Assembly (NCBI RefSeq): GCF_002355415.1
Contig: NZ_AP014936.1
Span: forward strand, 1,178,001 to 1,242,000
Reading direction: 5' to 3'
Source: Sulfurifustis variabilis
Lineage (GTDB): Bacteria > Pseudomonadota > Gammaproteobacteria > Acidiferrobacterales > Sulfurifustaceae
DNA: 64,000 nucleotides
Positions 55,788 through 63,730 of this stretch are shown piece by piece. A program made the translations under genes and the position numbers. Position 1 is the stretch's first letter. Every line of letters begins with the position of its first letter. Below the pieces are notes generated by a model. It saw nothing but the letters and a program-made list of their open reading frames with translations. It was not told the origin of the DNA and searched no databases.

Positions 55788-56309
55788 ATGGCCAATCGCC
55801 AGGCACAGTTCGAAGCGCTCGTCCAGGCCTATTCCGCGGACCTCTACCGGTTCGCGTTCTGGCTGTGCCGCAGCCGGACCGTGGCGGAGGACCTGGTGCA
55901 GGAGACCTACCTGCGCGCGTGGCGGGCCCTCGCGAACCTCCGCTCCGGCGATTCCGCGAAGGGCTGGCTGCTCACCATCCTGCGCAACGAGCACGCGCGG
56001 CTGCGGCAGCGCCAGCGGCACGAGGCGCCGCTCGACGAGCCGGAGATGCTGGAGGAAATCCCCGACGACAAGCCCCCGGACGACGAGGCGTGGCTGCTGC
56101 GCCGTGCCCTTGCGCGGCTCCCCGAGGAGTACCGGGAGCCGCTGTTGCTCCAGGTGATCGGCGGTTTCAGCGCGCAGGAGATCGGCAAGATCATCGACGC
56201 CTCCGCGCCGGCCGTGCTGACGCGCCTGTTTCGCGCCCGGCAGAAGCTGCGCGCCGAGTTGATTCGCGAGTCCGGCGCCGACGCCGGCGCAGGCAGGAAG
56301 ACATCATGA
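55788..56309 (+). CDS. ECF-family RNA polymerase sigma factor
   Basis: The 173-aa sigma factor has region 2 (YSADLYRFAFWLCRSRTVAEDLVQETYLRAWR) and region 4 (LPEEYREPLLLQVIGGFSAQEIGKIIDASAPAVLTRLFRAR). It should drive the bufferin operon behind it. GTAATA lies at 55754 and TTTCG before the ATG, so it may drive its own transcription. It overlaps the next gene by four bases (ATGA), a typical sigma/anti-sigma arrangement. Confidence 0.9.
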   Translation: MANRQAQFEALVQAYSADLYRFAFWLCRSRTVAEDLVQETYLRAWRALANLRSGDSAKGWLLTILRNEHARLRQRQRHEAPLDEPEMLEEIPDDKPPDDEAWLLRRALARLPEEYREPLLLQVIGGFSAQEIGKIIDASAPAVLTRLFRARQKLRAELIRESGADAGAGRKTS

Positions 56310-56989
56310 ACTGCTTCGAGTTTCGAAAGATCTGCATCACCGAGCCGCACTGCGCGCACGGCGAGTATCGCCGTCATCGGGACGAGTGCCCGGCGTGCGC
56401 CGCGTTCGCCGAACGCCAGGAGGGCTTCGAGCGCGCGCTCGCCGGCGCCGTCCAGGTCCCGGTCCCGGCGGGGCTCGACGCCCGCGTCATTCTCCGGCAG
56501 ACCACGCAGCACGCGTCCTCGTTCCGGCGCGTGCTGGCCTACGCCGCGTCGGTGCTGGTGACGCTCGGCGTCGTCGGCGGCCTCTTGTGGCCGGAGCCCG
56601 AGCAGAGCGTCGACGAGCAGGTCATCGCGCACATCCTCGACGAGCCGGAGCACATGATGTCCCAGGACGTGGTGCCGGTCGCGCGGGTGGCCGACGTCCT
56701 TGCGCGCGCGGGCGTACGGCTCGAAGGCGACCTCGGGCTCGTGCGCTTCGCCGATCTCTGTCCCGGTCGCCCGGGCGCGCACCTCGTGATCGCCGGGAGC
56801 CGCGGCCCGGTGACCGTGATGATCATGCCGGACCAGCCGGTCGCGAACCGGCAGCTCCTCGCGCGCAGCGGCTTCACCGGCGTGATCGCGCCGGCGGGCA
56901 AGGGCAGCGTGGCCGTCGTCGGTCTGCCGGGCGAGGCCATCGACCGGTACGAAGCGCAGATACGTTCGGCGATCGCCGGACTGGCGTAA
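56306..56989 (+). CDS. DUF3379-family putative anti-sigma factor
   Basis: The 227-aa protein starts MNCFEFRKICITEPHCAHGEYRRHRDECPACAAF, with a zinc-like H-x3-C-x2-C (HRDECPACAAF) motif typical of zinc-finger anti-sigma factors. One membrane helix spans about 74-92 (FRRVLAYAASVLVTLGVVGG), followed by a periplasmic domain. It matches DUF3379. It overlaps the sigma gene by ATGA, so it is probably the cognate anti-sigma factor, sensing envelope or metal stress. Confidence 0.85.
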   Translation: MNCFEFRKICITEPHCAHGEYRRHRDECPACAAFAERQEGFERALAGAVQVPVPAGLDARVILRQTTQHASSFRRVLAYAASVLVTLGVVGGLLWPEPEQSVDEQVIAHILDEPEHMMSQDVVPVARVADVLARAGVRLEGDLGLVRFADLCPGRPGAHLVIAGSRGPVTVMIMPDQPVANRQLLARSGFTGVIAPAGKGSVAVVGLPGEAIDRYEAQIRSAIAGLA

Positions 56990-57095
56990 GCCTCCGTTCG
57001 CATTTCCACGCCGCCCTCTCGTCGCGAACGGGGAGGGAGAGAAAGGTTTTGCCGTTCGCCAAGGTCTTATTCCCAACCTGACACAGGAGACAGCC

Positions 57096-57359
57096 ATGAA
57101 ACCCATGAATCCGCTCATTCTCGGCGCCGTGACGAGCGTCCTCGCCCTGGGTCTCAATGCCGGTACGGTCGCGGCGGAGAGCAAGAACATCGAGCAGTGC
57201 TATGGCGTGGTCAAGGCCGGGAAGAACGACTGCCAGACGGCGACGAGCGCTTGCGCCGGTACCTCTGCTCGAGACGGACAGAAGGACGCCTGGGTGGCCG
57301 TGCCGAAAGGAACGTGCGAGAAGCTGGTCAACGGCTCGCTCAAGCCCGCCAAGGGGTGA
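57096..57359 (+). CDS. bufA1: Bufferin precursor BufA1 (DUF2282)
   Basis: The 87-aa DUF2282 protein has a signal peptide (residues 1-27, ALGLNAGTVAA end). The mature part has the conserved cysteines in EQCYGVVKAGKNDCQTA, SACAGTS and PKGTCEKL. Bufferins are RiPPs; the MNIO enzyme BufB modifies core cysteines to thiooxazoles, which bind copper. ACAGGAGACAGCC precedes the ATG. The gene leads bufB and bufC behind it. Confidence 0.9.
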   Translation: MKPMNPLILGAVTSVLALGLNAGTVAAESKNIEQCYGVVKAGKNDCQTATSACAGTSARDGQKDAWVAVPKGTCEKLVNGSLKPAKG

Positions 57360-57364
57360 GGCGA

Positions 57365-58231
57365 GTGCGACGGGAAACCGCCCATGCCGCTGCGCCGATC
57401 CCGAGCCTGCTCGGGGTCGGCCTGCGCGCCCCGCACTATCGGGCGGTGCTTCAGGGTCTGCCGCCGCTCGGGTGGTTCGAGGTTCACAGCGAGAACTACT
57501 TCGGTGCGGGCGGTCCGCCGCATCACTACCTCGAGCGCGTCCGGAGCCACTACGCGTTGAGCTTGCACGGCGTGGGGCTCTCCCTCGGCTCCACGGATCC
57601 GCTGAACGAGCGGCACCTTCATGCCCTGAAACGACTCGTCGCGCGCTACCAGCCCGCGTTCGTGTCCGATCACCTCAGCTGGAGCTCGATCGGCGGGCGG
57701 TATCTCAACGACCTGCTGCCGCTGCCGTACACGGAAGAATCGCTCGCGCACGTCAGCGCCCGAATCGCCGCGGTGCAGGAGTTTCTGGGTCGCGAGCTGC
57801 TGATCGAGAACCCCTCGACCTATCTCCGCTTCACGCATTCGACGATCCCCGAGGGGGAGTTCCTCGCCGAGGTCGCGCGGCGCGCGGATTGCGGGATCCT
57901 GCTCGACGTGAACAACGTCTACGTGAGCGCGGTGAACCACGGGCTTGATCCGCGCGTGTGGCTCGACGCCGTTCCGGCCGACCGCGTGCGCGAGCTGCAC
58001 CTCGCGGGCCATACCCGCAGGCGCTATCCCGACGGGGAGATCCTGATCGATACCCACGACGCGCCCGTCTGCCCCGCGGTCTGGGCGCTCTACGGGCAGG
58101 CGCTCGCTCGCCTGGGCGCGCGCCCGACGCTGATCGAGTGGGACTCGAACCTCCCGCCGTTCACGACGCTGCTCGAGGAGGCCGCGCGTGCGCGCCGCTG
58201 CCTGGAGGCTTGCGATGCCCTCGCTGCATGA
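57365..58231 (+). CDS. bufB: MNIO-family enzyme BufB (DUF692)
   Basis: The 288-aa protein starts at GTG 57365, five bases after the bufA1 stop. It is a multinuclear non-heme iron oxidase (DUF692) with a TIM barrel: LGVGLRAPHYRAVL near 15, FEVHSENYFG near 38, HGVGLSLGS near 62 (His), SDHLSWS near 100, IENPSTY near 142, LDVNNVYV near 181, and HLAGHTRRRY near 208. It installs thiooxazole on BufA1 cysteines with BufC as partner. It overlaps bufC by 17 bases. Confidence 0.9.
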   Translation: MRRETAHAAAPIPSLLGVGLRAPHYRAVLQGLPPLGWFEVHSENYFGAGGPPHHYLERVRSHYALSLHGVGLSLGSTDPLNERHLHALKRLVARYQPAFVSDHLSWSSIGGRYLNDLLPLPYTEESLAHVSARIAAVQEFLGRELLIENPSTYLRFTHSTIPEGEFLAEVARRADCGILLDVNNVYVSAVNHGLDPRVWLDAVPADRVRELHLAGHTRRRYPDGEILIDTHDAPVCPAVWALYGQALARLGARPTLIEWDSNLPPFTTLLEEAARARRCLEACDALAA

Positions 58232-58988
58232 GCTGCAGTCGCGCTTCGCCGCGGCGCTGCTGGGAGATCCGGCGGACGTTCTGCCGCACGTCCAGGCCCA
58301 TCGGTTCCCGCCCGAGCGGCTGCTCCAGGTCTACCGCAACAACGTGACGGCCACGCTCGTCGACGCGCTCGGGGACATCTACCCCGTGGTGCGGCGACTC
58401 GTGGGTCCGGACTTCTTCGGGTTCGCCGCGCGCGCCTACCTGCGCGCGAACCTGCCGACGGGCGGAAACCTGCACGACTACGGCGACCGTTTCGCCGGCT
58501 TCCTGTGCCTCTTCGAGCCCGCCCGCGATCTCGACTACCTCGGCGACGTGGCGCGCCTCGATTGGGCACGGCATCGCGCGTTCCACGCCGCCGACGCCGA
58601 TGCGCTCCCGCTCGACGCGCTTGCGCGGGTCGAGCCGTCGCGTTACCCGGCGCTTCGCTTCACGCTCCATCCTTCCGTGTCGCTCGTCGCGTCGCCGTAC
58701 CCGCTTCTCCGGATATGGGAAGTCAACCAGCCGGACCAGAGCGGCGATCAGGAGGTGGACCTGGCCGAAGGCGGGGTGTCGCTGCTCGTCATCCGGCGCG
58801 GTCTGGCCGTCGAGATCGAATCGCTCGATCGCGGCGAGTTCGCGCTCCTGACGTCGCTCGCCAAGGGCCTGACCCTCGAGCGCGCGGCGGTCAAGGCCCT
58901 GGCGGCGACGCCCGATCTCCGGCTCGATCGCGTGCTGCGGCGGCACGTCGCCGGACAAACAATCGTCGACTTCACCATCAAGGACTAG
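58215..58988 (+). CDS. bufC: BufC partner protein (DUF2063, HvfC family)
   Basis: The 257-aa protein begins MPSLHELQSRFAAALLG, then LLQVYRNNVTATLVDALGDIYPVVRRLVGPDFF, the DUF2063 (HvfC/BufC) pattern. A C-terminal winged-helix-like part includes SLAKGLTLERAAVKALAA. It is the recognition partner that delivers BufA1 to the MNIO enzyme BufB. It overlaps bufB (start 58215 inside bufB), so the two are coupled. Confidence 0.9.
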   Translation: MPSLHELQSRFAAALLGDPADVLPHVQAHRFPPERLLQVYRNNVTATLVDALGDIYPVVRRLVGPDFFGFAARAYLRANLPTGGNLHDYGDRFAGFLCLFEPARDLDYLGDVARLDWARHRAFHAADADALPLDALARVEPSRYPALRFTLHPSVSLVASPYPLLRIWEVNQPDQSGDQEVDLAEGGVSLLVIRRGLAVEIESLDRGEFALLTSLAKGLTLERAAVKALAATPDLRLDRVLRRHVAGQTIVDFTIKD

Positions 58989-59000
58989 CGGAGGCACCCG

Positions 59001-59459
59001 ATGAATGCCGTCGTTCATTCTCTGCAAGGCGTCCGCTCGGTCGCGCGCGGGCTGGAGTGGCTGGCCCCGGTCGGCGACCTCGCGATCCGGCTGTGGGTCG
59101 CGAACGTCTTCTGGCGCTCCGGGCTGACGAAGATCGGGAGCTGGGACACGACCGTGCTGCTCTTCACCCACGAGTATAGCGTGCCGCTGCTCCCGCCCGA
59201 GACGGCCGCGCTGCTCGCGGTCGTGATCGAGCTGGTGTTTCCCGTGCTCCTCGCCTTCGGGCTCGCCGGTCGCTTCAGCGCGCTCGTGCTGTTCCTGTTC
59301 AACGCGGCGGCCGTCGTGTCCTATCCCGCGCTCGCGGACGCGGGCCTGCGGGATCACACCGTCTGGGGGCTGATGCTGCTCGTTCCGTTGCTGCACGGGC
59401 CCGGCAAGCTCTCGCTCGATGCGCTCGTCGCGCGGCGATGGCCCGCGCCATCGCGCTGA
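59001..59459 (+). CDS. DoxX-family membrane protein of the bufferin operon
   Basis: The 152-aa protein has four membrane helices and DoxX motifs: WLAPVGDLAIRLWVANVFWRSGLTKIGSWD near 19-48, VVIELVFPVLLAFGLAGRFSALVL. It lies 12 bp behind bufC and is the usual last member (BufD-type) of such clusters. Its role is unclear; it may be an inner-membrane partner. Confidence 0.85.
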   Translation: MNAVVHSLQGVRSVARGLEWLAPVGDLAIRLWVANVFWRSGLTKIGSWDTTVLLFTHEYSVPLLPPETAALLAVVIELVFPVLLAFGLAGRFSALVLFLFNAAAVVSYPALADAGLRDHTVWGLMLLVPLLHGPGKLSLDALVARRWPAPSR

Positions 59460-59504
59460 GTGCCTCGAATCGCCGCTGCGTGCTTGTCGACCGCCGGGGT
59501 CTGC

Positions 59505-60986
59505 CTAGCGCACGCCGCGCATCAGCCGGTGAATGAACGGCGAGAGGAGCAGCAGCAGCCCGCCGGCGCCGAGCGAGCTGCCGACCAGGAACCAGTAGAG
59601 CGGTATTCCGGTTCCCGACAGAAGCGACTCGAGAATGCCGGCGAGGTAGCTCGCGGTCGCGATCGCCGCGAACCAGAGCCCCATCATCAGCGACACGAGG
59701 CGGGCGGGGGCGAGCTTCGTGACCATCGACAACCCGATGGGCGAAAGAAAGAGCTCGCCGACCGTGAAGAGCGCGTAGGCGCCCAGGAGCCACGAAGGCC
59801 CGACCTTGCCGTAGAGCGCCGCGCGCTCGTGCCCGGCCGCGAGGACGACGAAGCCGAGGCCGAGGATCAGGATGCCGACCGCCTGTTTGACCACGGACGA
59901 CATGGCGAAACGCGAGCGGTCGATCCGGACCCAGAAGGCGGCGAAGAACGGCGCGAGCGCGATGATCAGGAGGGGGTTGACCGCCTGGAACCAGCTCGCC
60001 GGGATCTCCAGGTCGAAAATCACGCGGTCGGTGAGCTGGTACGCGAAGAGGTTCATCGTCCCGCCCGCCTGCTCGAAGCCCATCCAGAAGAAGATCACGA
60101 AGAGCGCGGTGATCAGGATCGCGGCGATGCGGCCGCGCTCCTCGGGCGTCATCGGCGCCGGGCGCTCGCGCGACAGCACGCGCGGCGCGGCGAGGGCGGC
60201 GAGGGCGAGCGTCAACGCGGCCGTGCCCTGACCGACGTGCGACAGGCTCTGCCACCCGGTGCGCAGCACCGGCCAGGCGGCCACGAAACCGAAGACGAAG
60301 GCGGCGCAGGCGAAGACGACCGCGCCCACGGTGAACCAGTCCTCGGGACGCAGTGCGGCCTGCGCGGGCGATCGCACCGGCGGCAGGCCGGCCGCGCCGA
60401 GCCGGCGCTGCCCGTGGAGGAACACGCCGAGCCCGAACAGCATGCCGACGCCCGCGGCCGCGAAGCCGTAGTGCCACCCGTACACCTCGCCCAGCGTCCC
60501 GCACACGAACGGCGAGAGAAAGGCGCCGATGTTGATACCCATGTAGAAGAGCGTGAATCCGCTGTCGCGGCGCGCGTCGCCCTCCTCGTAGAGTGCGCCG
60601 ACCATCGTGGAGATGTTCGGCTTGAAGAAGCCGTTGCCGACCACGAGGAGCCCGAGCGCGGGGTAGAGCAGCGTCGGGAAGGCCATCGTGAAATGACCGA
60701 GCGCCATGACGATCCCGCCGATCAGCACCGCGCGCCGCGCCCCCAGCCAGCGGTCGGCGAGGTAGCCCCCGAGGATGGGCGTGAGGTAGACGAGCCCGGT
60801 ATAGGTCGCGTAGACCTGAAGCGCCTGCTCGCGGGGGAACTCCAGGCTGCTCACGAGGTAGAGCACGAGCAACGCGCGCATGCCGTAGAAGCTGAAGCGC
60901 TCCCACATCTCCGCGAAGAAGAGCGTGCGCAGGCCGGCGGGATGGGCTCGGGTCATCGCAAACGGGGCAGGGAGGCTGGTTTTCAT
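59505..60986 (-). CDS. POT-family proton-dependent oligopeptide transporter
   Basis: The protein is about 493 aa with twelve to fourteen helices. The POT signature FFAEMWERFSFYGMRALLVLYLV near 23-45 contains the ExxERFxYY-type motif, followed by GGYLADRWLGARRAVL near 73. GNGFFKPNISTMVGALYEEGD and FYMGINIGAF come near 115-150. These transporters take up di- and tripeptides with protons. The start at 60986 is preferred; MTRAHPAG (60956) is a possible alternative. Confidence 0.9.
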   Translation of the reverse strand: MKTSLPAPFAMTRAHPAGLRTLFFAEMWERFSFYGMRALLVLYLVSSLEFPREQALQVYATYTGLVYLTPILGGYLADRWLGARRAVLIGGIVMALGHFTMAFPTLLYPALGLLVVGNGFFKPNISTMVGALYEEGDARRDSGFTLFYMGINIGAFLSPFVCGTLGEVYGWHYGFAAAGVGMLFGLGVFLHGQRRLGAAGLPPVRSPAQAALRPEDWFTVGAVVFACAAFVFGFVAAWPVLRTGWQSLSHVGQGTAALTLALAALAAPRVLSRERPAPMTPEERGRIAAILITALFVIFFWMGFEQAGGTMNLFAYQLTDRVIFDLEIPASWFQAVNPLLIIALAPFFAAFWVRIDRSRFAMSSVVKQAVGILILGLGFVVLAAGHERAALYGKVGPSWLLGAYALFTVGELFLSPIGLSMVTKLAPARLVSLMMGLWFAAIATASYLAGILESLLSGTGIPLYWFLVGSSLGAGGLLLLLSPFIHRLMRGVR

Positions 60987-61040
60987 GGTAAGCGGCGGCG
61001 CACGGCGGTGGAAGGATCGCGGCGGGAACAACAAGCGGCT

Positions 61041-61080
61041 TTCTCCCTCACCCCGGCCCTCTCCCCGATGGCGAGAGGGA
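61041..61080. repeat. Palindromic intergenic repeat (CTCTCCC family)
   Basis: TCTCCCTCACCCCGGCCCTCTCCCC-gatg-GCGAGAGGGAG resembles the units at 25271 and 35101. Confidence 0.65.
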
Positions 61081-61291
61081 GTAATTTCGAAAGAGCATTT
61101 CTTCGGCCCTGGGGAGCCGGGGCGTGACCGAAGTTCACTTGTGCCTTGCGAGCCCGCGAAAACAACGAGCGCTTCGTTATTCCATCAATACGGCAAGGCG
61201 ACGGGGCGGTACGTCGATGAACCCTCGAGCCAGGACGGAGGGAATGCACGTCGATGGCCCCGCGGCCAGTCACGAGAGCGCTCTATGACTT

Positions 61292-61330
61292 CGCTCCGCG
61301 AGCGGGGAAGAGGGGTAGGGTGAGAGGGGG
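61292..61330. repeat. Palindromic repeat, inverted copy
   Basis: CGCTCCGCGAGCGGGGAAGAGGGGTAGGGTGAGAGGGGG is a degenerate member in the opposite orientation to 61041-61080. Confidence 0.55.
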
Positions 61331-61452
61331 TGTTCGGGCAGTCGGGCCGCTCGTGACTGCCGCGAAACGCCCGGTGCTCACGCGCGGTCGACCCGCTCGT
61401 GTCCGGGAACGACTTTTGCCTTGATCGCAACGACGAGGAAGTCTAGCCGGGT

Positions 61453-62847
61453 TCACCGCGGCAGCGTCAGCACCGCCGCCAGCCCGCCGCCTTCGCGATT
61501 GCGCAGCACGAGCTCCCCGCCGTGGCTGCGCGCGATGTCGCGGGCGATGGAGAGGCCGAGTCCGGTGCCGCCGGTCTCGCGGCTGCGCGAGCGCTCGATG
61601 CGGTAGAACGGCTCGAACACGCGGTCGAGCTGGTCCTCGGGGATGCCCGGCCCCTCGTCCGTGACGGAGATGCCCAGGCCGTCGTGCGCGTCCTCCACGG
61701 CGACGCGCGCCGCCCGGCCGTACTTCACGGCGTTGTCGACGAGGTTCGACAGGCAGCGGCGTAGCGCGAGCGGGCGCCCCGGGAAGGGCGACGCGGCCGA
61801 ACCTTCCAGCGTCACCTCGTGGCCCATCGCCTCGAAGTCGGACTGCAGGCTCTCGAGCAGCGCGTTCACGTCGATCGGCTGCACCGGCTCCTCGGTCCGG
61901 GCGCCCCGCAGGAAGTCGAGCGTCGCTGCCGTCATGCGCTCCATCTCGTCGACGTCGGCGAGGACCTTCGTGCGCATGGCGGCATCGTCGATCATCTCGG
62001 CGCGCAGCTTCAGGCGCGTGAGCGGCGTCCTGAGATCGTGCGAGACGGCCGCGAGAAACTCCGCGCGCTCGCTCAGGAAACGCTGCAGCCGCTGCTGCAT
62101 GGCGTTGAACGCCTGCGCCGCACGCCGCACCTCGACCGGGCCGGACTCCGGGAGCGGCGGGCGGTCGATGTCGCGCCCGAGCCCCTCGGCGGCCTTGCCC
62201 AGCGTCGCGAGCGGGCGCGTGACCCACCGCACGGCGAGCAGCGCGAGCGCCACCACCGAGACCAGCAGCACGCCGAGCGTGAGCAGGAGCTTGTACGGCC
62301 AGGCGAACGGCTCGCGCGCGAGCCCGTGCTCGAACGTCGCCCAAGTGCCGTCCGCAAGCGCCACCTGCGCGACGAACGCCACGCGATAGGATCGGGCGTC
62401 CGGCCGCGCCCACCGGCGGTGCATGCCCTCGGGCGGCATGTGCTCGGGCGGGGGAGCGGCCCGCGCGGTTTGCAGCGGCACGCGCTCGACGATCGCCGCG
62501 CGCACCGCGCGGTCCGGACCGAGCAGGCGCGTGAGCAGCGCCTGCATGCGCGGGGCGAGGCTAGTCTCGCCGGCCGGGAGCGGACCCGGCAGCTCCGTGA
62601 CCGAGACGCGCAGCGGCTCCGCGTTCACCGCGCGCAGCGCGATGCCCCGCTGCGCCGGCTCGAGCGCGTCGAGCACCTGGACGATGCTCGCGATGCGACG
62701 CACGGCGTGGAACCCGCCCGCCTCGTACAGGGCGACCGAGCGGTCGCGCAGCAGGATCGCCGCGCCGACGAGCTGCGCGATGAACAGGCCGGCCACGAGC
62801 ACGAGCACCATGCGGCCGAACAGCGTGGACGGGAGCAGGCGCGTCAC
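61453..62847 (-). CDS. Sensor histidine kinase, EnvZ/CpxA-like
   Basis: The 464-aa kinase has TM1 (residues 8-30), a periplasmic domain to about 180 with a charged, variable part, TM2 (183-205), HAMP (206-258), the dimerisation H-box with AVSHDLRTPLTRLKLR near 268, and the ATPase domain (NLVDNAVKYG near 360, GLGISVTDEGPGIP near 382, GGTGLGLSIARDIA near 414). It overlaps the response-regulator gene by four bases (ATGA). It likely senses envelope stress, judged from its partner and the Spy-like gene beyond it. Confidence 0.9.
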   Translation of the reverse strand: MTRLLPSTLFGRMVLVLVAGLFIAQLVGAAILLRDRSVALYEAGGFHAVRRIASIVQVLDALEPAQRGIALRAVNAEPLRVSVTELPGPLPAGETSLAPRMQALLTRLLGPDRAVRAAIVERVPLQTARAAPPPEHMPPEGMHRRWARPDARSYRVAFVAQVALADGTWATFEHGLAREPFAWPYKLLLTLGVLLVSVVALALLAVRWVTRPLATLGKAAEGLGRDIDRPPLPESGPVEVRRAAQAFNAMQQRLQRFLSERAEFLAAVSHDLRTPLTRLKLRAEMIDDAAMRTKVLADVDEMERMTAATLDFLRGARTEEPVQPIDVNALLESLQSDFEAMGHEVTLEGSAASPFPGRPLALRRCLSNLVDNAVKYGRAARVAVEDAHDGLGISVTDEGPGIPEDQLDRVFEPFYRIERSRSRETGGTGLGLSIARDIARSHGGELVLRNREGGGLAAVLTLPR

Positions 62848-63560
62848 GGTTCCGCCTCGACGGACGCCGCTAGCACGTAGCCTTCGCCGCGCACGGTCTT
62901 GATGAGCGCCGGCTCCTGCCCGGTGTCGCGCAGGCGCTTGCGCAGGCGCCCGACCTGTACGTCGATCGCGCGGTCGAACGGCCCGGCCTCGCGCCCGCGC
63001 GTCAGGTCGAGGAGCTGGTCGCGGGAGAGCACGCGGTGCGGATGCGCGAGGAGGACGCGCAGCAGCCGGTACTCGCCGTTCGAGAGCGGCACGACGATGC
63101 CGTCGGCGGCCGTGAGCTGGCGCGCCGCGACGTCGAGCGTCCAGCCGGCGAAACGCAGGAGCCTCGCGTCGCGGAGCGCCTCGGGGAGCGTGCGCGTGCG
63201 GCGCAGCACGGCCTTGATGCGCGCGAGGAGCTCGCGCGGGCTGAAGGGCTTGGGCACGTAATCGTCGGCGCCCATCTCCAGGCCGACGATGCGGTCGGTC
63301 TCCTCGCCGCGCGCCGTGAGCATGATCACGGGCATGTTCGAGCGCGCCCGCAGGTCCCGGCAGAGCGTGAGCCCGTCCTCGCCGGGAAGCATGAGATCGA
63401 GGATCACGAGATCGTAGCGGCCCGCGCCGAGCGCCTCGCGCATGGCGCGCCCGTCCGCGACCGCCTCCGCGCGCAGGCCGTTGCGGCCCAGATAGTCGCG
63501 CAGGAGCGTGCGGATCTCCGCGTCGTCGTCGACGATGAGGATGCGTTCGGAACGTTCCAT
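62844..63560 (-). CDS. OmpR-family response regulator, CpxR-like
   Basis: The start at 63560 follows AAGAAGGGC and gives 238 aa. The receiver domain has ILIVDDDAEIR with the acidic pocket, the phosphoacceptor Asp in LVILDLMLPGEDG near 52, and K in VPKPFSPRE near 105. The winged-helix DNA-binding domain follows (EYRLLRVLLAHPHRVLSRDQLLD, DVQVGRLRKRL). It should bind direct repeats. Candidate GTAAC-N5-GTAAC boxes lie in the gap upstream, facing the Spy-like gene. Confidence 0.9.
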   Translation of the reverse strand: MERSERILIVDDDAEIRTLLRDYLGRNGLRAEAVADGRAMREALGAGRYDLVILDLMLPGEDGLTLCRDLRARSNMPVIMLTARGEETDRIVGLEMGADDYVPKPFSPRELLARIKAVLRRTRTLPEALRDARLLRFAGWTLDVAARQLTAADGIVVPLSNGEYRLLRVLLAHPHRVLSRDQLLDLTRGREAGPFDRAIDVQVGRLRKRLRDTGQEPALIKTVRGEGYVLAASVEAEP

Positions 63561-63605
63561 GCCCTTCTTATACGCCTCGGCGCCGGGTGTTTCAGCGGCG
63601 GTCGT

Positions 63606-63648
63606 GTAACGCACTGTAACAAGCGCCGGCCGCGTTGCAATGCGTTAC
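63606..63648. promoter_or_regulatory. CpxR-box-like direct repeats between the TCS and Spy-like genes
   Basis: GTAAC-gcact-GTAAC (63606-63620) matches the CpxR pattern GTAAA-N5-GTAAA in spacing and nearly in sequence. An inverted second pair, GTTGC-aatgc-GTTAC, lies at 63634-63648. The boxes sit between the divergent regulator gene (start 63560) and the Spy/CpxP-like gene (start 63731). Confidence 0.6.
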
Positions 63649-63730
63649 AAAAGCGCCGGGGCCTGACATTGACGGGTTACCGCGCGGTGGTGTGATGGGC
63701 CCGCTAACCCAGCAAGCCCAAGGAGGCATC

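Larger units (their letters stand above)
60987..61452. other. Gene-free stretch with two CTCTCCC-type repeats in opposite orientation
   Basis: No gene is visible. A copy of the palindromic repeat family lies at 61041-61080 and an inverted, less regular copy at 61292-61330. The flanking genes, both on the minus strand, are a peptide transporter (upstream side not needed) and a histidine kinase gene ending at 61453. Confidence 0.6.
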
